Source of the DNA: Streptosporangiaceae bacterium
GTDB taxonomy: Bacteria; Actinomycetota; Actinomycetes; Streptosporangiales; Streptosporangiaceae
Assembly: GCA_030040815.1 (NCBI GenBank)
Contig: JASHSZ010000480.1
Coordinates: forward strand, 1 to 19,222
Direction: 5' to 3'
DNA length: 19,222 bases
Part shown: positions 16,622 through 19,222 of the stretch, in pieces
Layout: each line of letters opens with the position of its first letter
Position numbering within the stretch: the stretch's first letter is position 1
Made by a program: the position numbers and the translations under genes
The notes under the pieces: model-generated
The model's input: the letters and a program-made list of their open reading frames with translations, nothing else
Database searches by the model: none
Told to the model about the DNA's origin: nothing

Positions 16622-18883
16622 CTAGAGCTTCTCGATCGGCGCGTACCGCAGCAGCAGGTGCTTGACCCCGTAGTCGCCACCGAAGTCGATTTTCGCCTCG
16701 GGGTCGTCACCCCGTCCCTCGACCGAGACCACGGTGCCGAGGCCGTAAGAGTCGTGGTTAACCCGGTCGCCGGGCTGCAGAGCCGGGACCGGCCGGTTGC
16801 CGACGACGCGCACCCCCGGCCGCCTCGCCAGCCGCTCGGAGGCGGGCTGCGTCGCCGCCGATTCGTCCCTGCGCCAGTCGATGAGGTGCTGCGGAATGTC
16901 GGTCAGGAATCGGGACTGCGCGTGGTAGCCCGGCCGGCCAAACCAGGTACGGGTCGCTGCCCTGGTGACATACAGCCGCTTCATCGCCCTGGTAATACCG
17001 ACGTAGGCGAGCCGCCGCTCCTCGGCCAGCTCCCGCTCGTCGCCCATCGACCGCTCGTGCGGGAAGACGTTCTCCTCCAGGCCGGTCAGGAAAACGACCG
17101 GAAACTCCAGTCCCTTGGCGGTGTGCAGAGTCATCAGCGTCACCATGCCACCGTGCTGCTCACCTTCGGGGATCTCGTCAGCGTCGGCGACCAGCGACAC
17201 CTGCTCGAGGAACTCCGCGAGTGTCCCGTCGGGGAACCGGGCGTCGAACTCCCTGGCGACCGACACGAGCTCGGTGAGGTTCTCGATCCGGCCGGCGTCC
17301 TGCAGATCGGACGACTGCTGCAGCTCAGCCACGTACCCGGTCTGCTCAAGCACCGCGTCGGCAATGTCACCGACCGGGCTGCGCGCCTCGGCCATTACCC
17401 GCAGCCCCGCGATGAGCTCGTTGAAGCCCTCGATCGCGCGCGCCGATCGCGCGGCCAGTCCGGGCACGTCGTCCGGCCTGGTCAGTGCCTCCGCGAAGCT
17501 GGTCTTGTCACGGTTCGCCAGCGCCGCCACGCACTCTTCCGCCCGGTCGCCGATGCCGCGCCGGGGGGTGTTGAGTATCCGCCGCAGCGAAACCTCGTCC
17601 CCCGGGTTGGCGATGAGCCGCAGGTAGGCGAGCAGATCACGGACCTCCCGCCGCTCGTAGAAGCGCACGCCGCCGACCACCTTGTAGGGCAGGCCCGACC
17701 GGATGAAGACCTCCTCGAACACCCTGGACTGAGCGTTGGTCCGGTAGAAGATGGCGACCTCCCCCGGTGACGCCTCGCCGGCGTCAGCCAGCCGGTCGAC
17801 CTCCTCGGCAACGAACGCCGCCTCGTCGTGCTCGCTGTCGGCCACATAGCCGGTGATCTTGGCGCCGTCCCCGGCGTCCGACCAGAGGTTCTTCGGGATA
17901 CGGCCAGGATTGCGGGACACCACGGCGTTGGCGGCGGCGAGGATGTTCTGGGTCGAGCGGTAGTTCTGCTCGAGCAAGATCACTCTGGCGCCCGCGAAGT
18001 CGCGCTCGAACTCCTCGATGTTCCTGATCGTGGCGCCGCGGAAGGCGTAGATCGACTGGTCGGCGTCGCCGACGACGACGAGCTCGGCCGGCGGCAGGCG
18101 GGCCGGGGCATCGGCGGACGATACCCGGGCGGTGCCCCCGGCCCCCGCGCCGCCTACCCCGGCGAGCTCCCGGACCAGGACGTACTGGGCGTGGTTGGTG
18201 TCCTGGTACTCGTCGACCAGCACGTGCCGGAATCGCTCGCGGTACTCGGCCGCGAGGTCGGGAAACGCCTGCAGCAGGTTGACGGTCACCATGATGAGGT
18301 CGTCGAAGTCCATCGCGCCCGCCGCGACCAGCCGGCGCTGGTACTCCGCGTACGCCTCGCCGAGCGCCCGCTGCCGGTAGCTGGTCGCCTTGGACTGGAC
18401 GGTCTCGTAGTCGATCAGCTCGTTCTTCAGGCCGGAGACCTCCTCGGCGATGGCCTTCGGGGAGTGATGCCGGGTGTCCAGGTCCAGCTCCCTGCACACC
18501 ATCGTCATCAGCCGCTGCGAGTCGGCCTGGTCATAGATGCTGAAGCTGGCCGGGTAGCCGAACCGCCTGGCCTCCCGGCGGAGTATCCGCACGCACGCCG
18601 AGTGAAAGGTCAGCACCCACATGGACCGGGCGCGGGCCCCGGTGAGGGTGGCCGCCCTGGCCGCCATCTCGCCGGCCGCCTTGTTGGTAAAGGTGATAGC
18701 CAGGATCTGGCTCGGCGCCACCTCGCGCTCGGCCAGCAGGTAGGCGATCCGGTGCGTGAGCACCCGGGTCTTGCCCGACCCGGCGCCGGCCACGATCAGC
18801 AGCGGGCTGCCCGTGTGCAGCACGGCAGCCCGCTGCTGCGGGTTTAGCCCGTCGAGCAGAGAGTCGACAACCAGCGCGGTCAC
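16622..18883 (-). CDS. pcrA: ATP-dependent 3'-5' DNA helicase PcrA/UvrD1
   Basis: A superfamily 1A helicase acting in repair and replication restart. All motifs are visible in the 753 residues: Q-motif LNPQQRAAV (13-21), Walker A GAGSGKT (33-39), ITFTNKAAGEM (63-73), DEYQDTN (224-230), GDADQSIYAFRGA (272-284) and EQNYRST (305-311). VTLMTLHTAKGLEF and ERRLAYVGITRAMKRL follow in the C-terminal half. The end holds the Tudor-like tail (GDRVNHDSYGLGTVV) typical of PcrA/UvrD1. A Gly/Ala/Ser-rich insert of about 25 residues (about 242-266) separates the DEYQ and GDADQ motifs. The GTG at 18883 lacks a clear Shine-Dalgarno but has TAGGCT seven bases upstream, suggesting a leaderless message. M. tuberculosis also places uvrD1 near sucCD (Rv0949, Rv0951-0952). 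Confidence 0.96.
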   Translation of the reverse strand: MTALVVDSLLDGLNPQQRAAVLHTGSPLLIVAGAGSGKTRVLTHRIAYLLAEREVAPSQILAITFTNKAAGEMAARAATLTGARARSMWVLTFHSACVRILRREARRFGYPASFSIYDQADSQRLMTMVCRELDLDTRHHSPKAIAEEVSGLKNELIDYETVQSKATSYRQRALGEAYAEYQRRLVAAGAMDFDDLIMVTVNLLQAFPDLAAEYRERFRHVLVDEYQDTNHAQYVLVRELAGVGGAGAGGTARVSSADAPARLPPAELVVVGDADQSIYAFRGATIRNIEEFERDFAGARVILLEQNYRSTQNILAAANAVVSRNPGRIPKNLWSDAGDGAKITGYVADSEHDEAAFVAEEVDRLADAGEASPGEVAIFYRTNAQSRVFEEVFIRSGLPYKVVGGVRFYERREVRDLLAYLRLIANPGDEVSLRRILNTPRRGIGDRAEECVAALANRDKTSFAEALTRPDDVPGLAARSARAIEGFNELIAGLRVMAEARSPVGDIADAVLEQTGYVAELQQSSDLQDAGRIENLTELVSVAREFDARFPDGTLAEFLEQVSLVADADEIPEGEQHGGMVTLMTLHTAKGLEFPVVFLTGLEENVFPHERSMGDERELAEERRLAYVGITRAMKRLYVTRAATRTWFGRPGYHAQSRFLTDIPQHLIDWRRDESAATQPASERLARRPGVRVVGNRPVPALQPGDRVNHDSYGLGTVVSVEGRGDDPEAKIDFGGDYGVKHLLLRYAPIEKL

Positions 18884-18890
18884 GAGCCCC

Positions 18891-18896
18891 AGCCTA
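18891..18896 (-). promoter_or_regulatory. Candidate -10 box (TAGGCT), leaderless promoter of pcrA
   Basis: TAGGCT on the minus strand ends seven bases before the GTG start codon of the helicase, so the transcript could begin at the start codon itself. It sits in the 33-bp gap after the permease gene. No -35 is evident. Confidence 0.4.
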
Positions 18897-18916
18897 GGCG
18901 CTGGAGCCGACCGCGA

Positions 18917-19222
18917 TCAGTTGTCCGGCACCAGTGTCGGCGTGGCCCGGGTGAGCGTCTCCTTGCGGAAGAACGCTGGCTGGCGTATGCGGACATAAAT
19001 CCAGAAGATCACGCCGACCAGCATGGACAGGAACGCGATCACGAACACGCCGCCGATATGCCAGTGCGGAGAGAACGGAATCGTCCAGGACGTGACACTG
19101 TTGCCGGTGTTGAAGTCCCAGTCCTCCCACAGGCTGTAGATGCCCGCCCCGTAAAGGATCAGCCCGCCCAGCAACGGAAGGATGCCCTGCATAAACAGGT
19201 TGCGCACGGTGCTCGTCAGGTT
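18917..19222 (-). CDS. APC-type amino acid permease, C-terminal end (5' part beyond right edge)
   Basis: About 101 C-terminal residues are visible, open to the right edge (frame begins NLTSTVRNLF). Two membrane segments are clear: GILPLLGGLILYGAGIYSLW and HIGGVFVIAFLSMLVGVIFW. A cytoplasmic tail FFRKETLTRATPTLVPDN follows. The pattern of a basic loop with RNLFMQGILPLLGG and a final pair of helices ending in PAFFR resembles the carboxy ends of actinobacterial APC-superfamily amino acid permeases. Substrate cannot be told from this part. The apparent start at 19207 is only an internal GTG (Val). It lies 33 bp upstream of pcrA on the same strand. Confidence 0.7.
   Translation of the reverse strand, partial: NLTSTVRNLFMQGILPLLGGLILYGAGIYSLWEDWDFNTGNSVTSWTIPFSPHWHIGGVFVIAFLSMLVGVIFWIYVRIRQPAFFRKETLTRATPTLVPDN

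Overview
This is a GC-rich chromosomal segment of an actinobacterium (Actinomycetota). The evidence is the very high GC content, frequent GTG starts, actinobacterial protein signatures, and gene order shared with Mycobacterium and Streptomyces. These include the purH-purN-PerM-sucD-sucC-uvrD1 block and the ligA-(MetE-like)-mnmA-iscS-etfA-etfB block. The genus cannot be fixed from the sequence. Almost all genes are on the minus strand, so transcription runs mainly right to left.

Left block, 1-6620, minus strand. In transcription order: etfB and etfA (electron-transfer flavoprotein), a roughly 740 bp gap holding a decayed plus-strand DUF2637 gene, then iscS (cysteine desulfurase), mnmA (tRNA 2-thiouridylase, which uses IscS-derived sulfur), a zinc-binding protein related to the MetE C-terminal domain, and the 5' part of ligA (cut by the left edge). 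The MetE-like gene and ligA overlap by four bases.

Junction, 6621-7030. This gene-free stretch holds six copies of a 24-bp repeat. Each copy contains GGCTTCGCC, which reads GGCGAAGCC on the minus strand. It also holds a palindrome inside a plausible etfBA promoter. The repeats therefore probably lie in the etfBA leader.

Right block, 7031-14331, minus strand. In transcription order: a stand-alone cobalamin-binding mutase subunit, sucC and sucD (succinyl-CoA synthetase), a PerM/DUF6350 membrane protein, purN and purH (purine synthesis), and folD. PurN and PurH use 10-formyl-THF and FolD supplies it, so these three genes form a one-carbon/purine unit. The B12 subunit and SucCD both touch the acyl-CoA/succinyl-CoA node.

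Accessory stretch, 14430-16510. An arginase-fold protein with a substituted metal site (minus) is divergent from an overlapping pair on the plus strand: a CGNR-type zinc-finger protein and a small cupin.

Right end, 16622-19222, minus strand. It holds a PcrA/UvrD1-type helicase and the C-terminal end of an APC-type permease cut by the right edge.

Most of the window is conserved housekeeping DNA. I did not find a clearly new multi-gene system. The stretches worth a second look are the hairpin-repeat leader of etfBA, the DUF2637 relic with its flanking inverted repeat, the arginase-like protein with substituted ligands, and a recurring TANGCT box placed 6-7 nt before three start codons.
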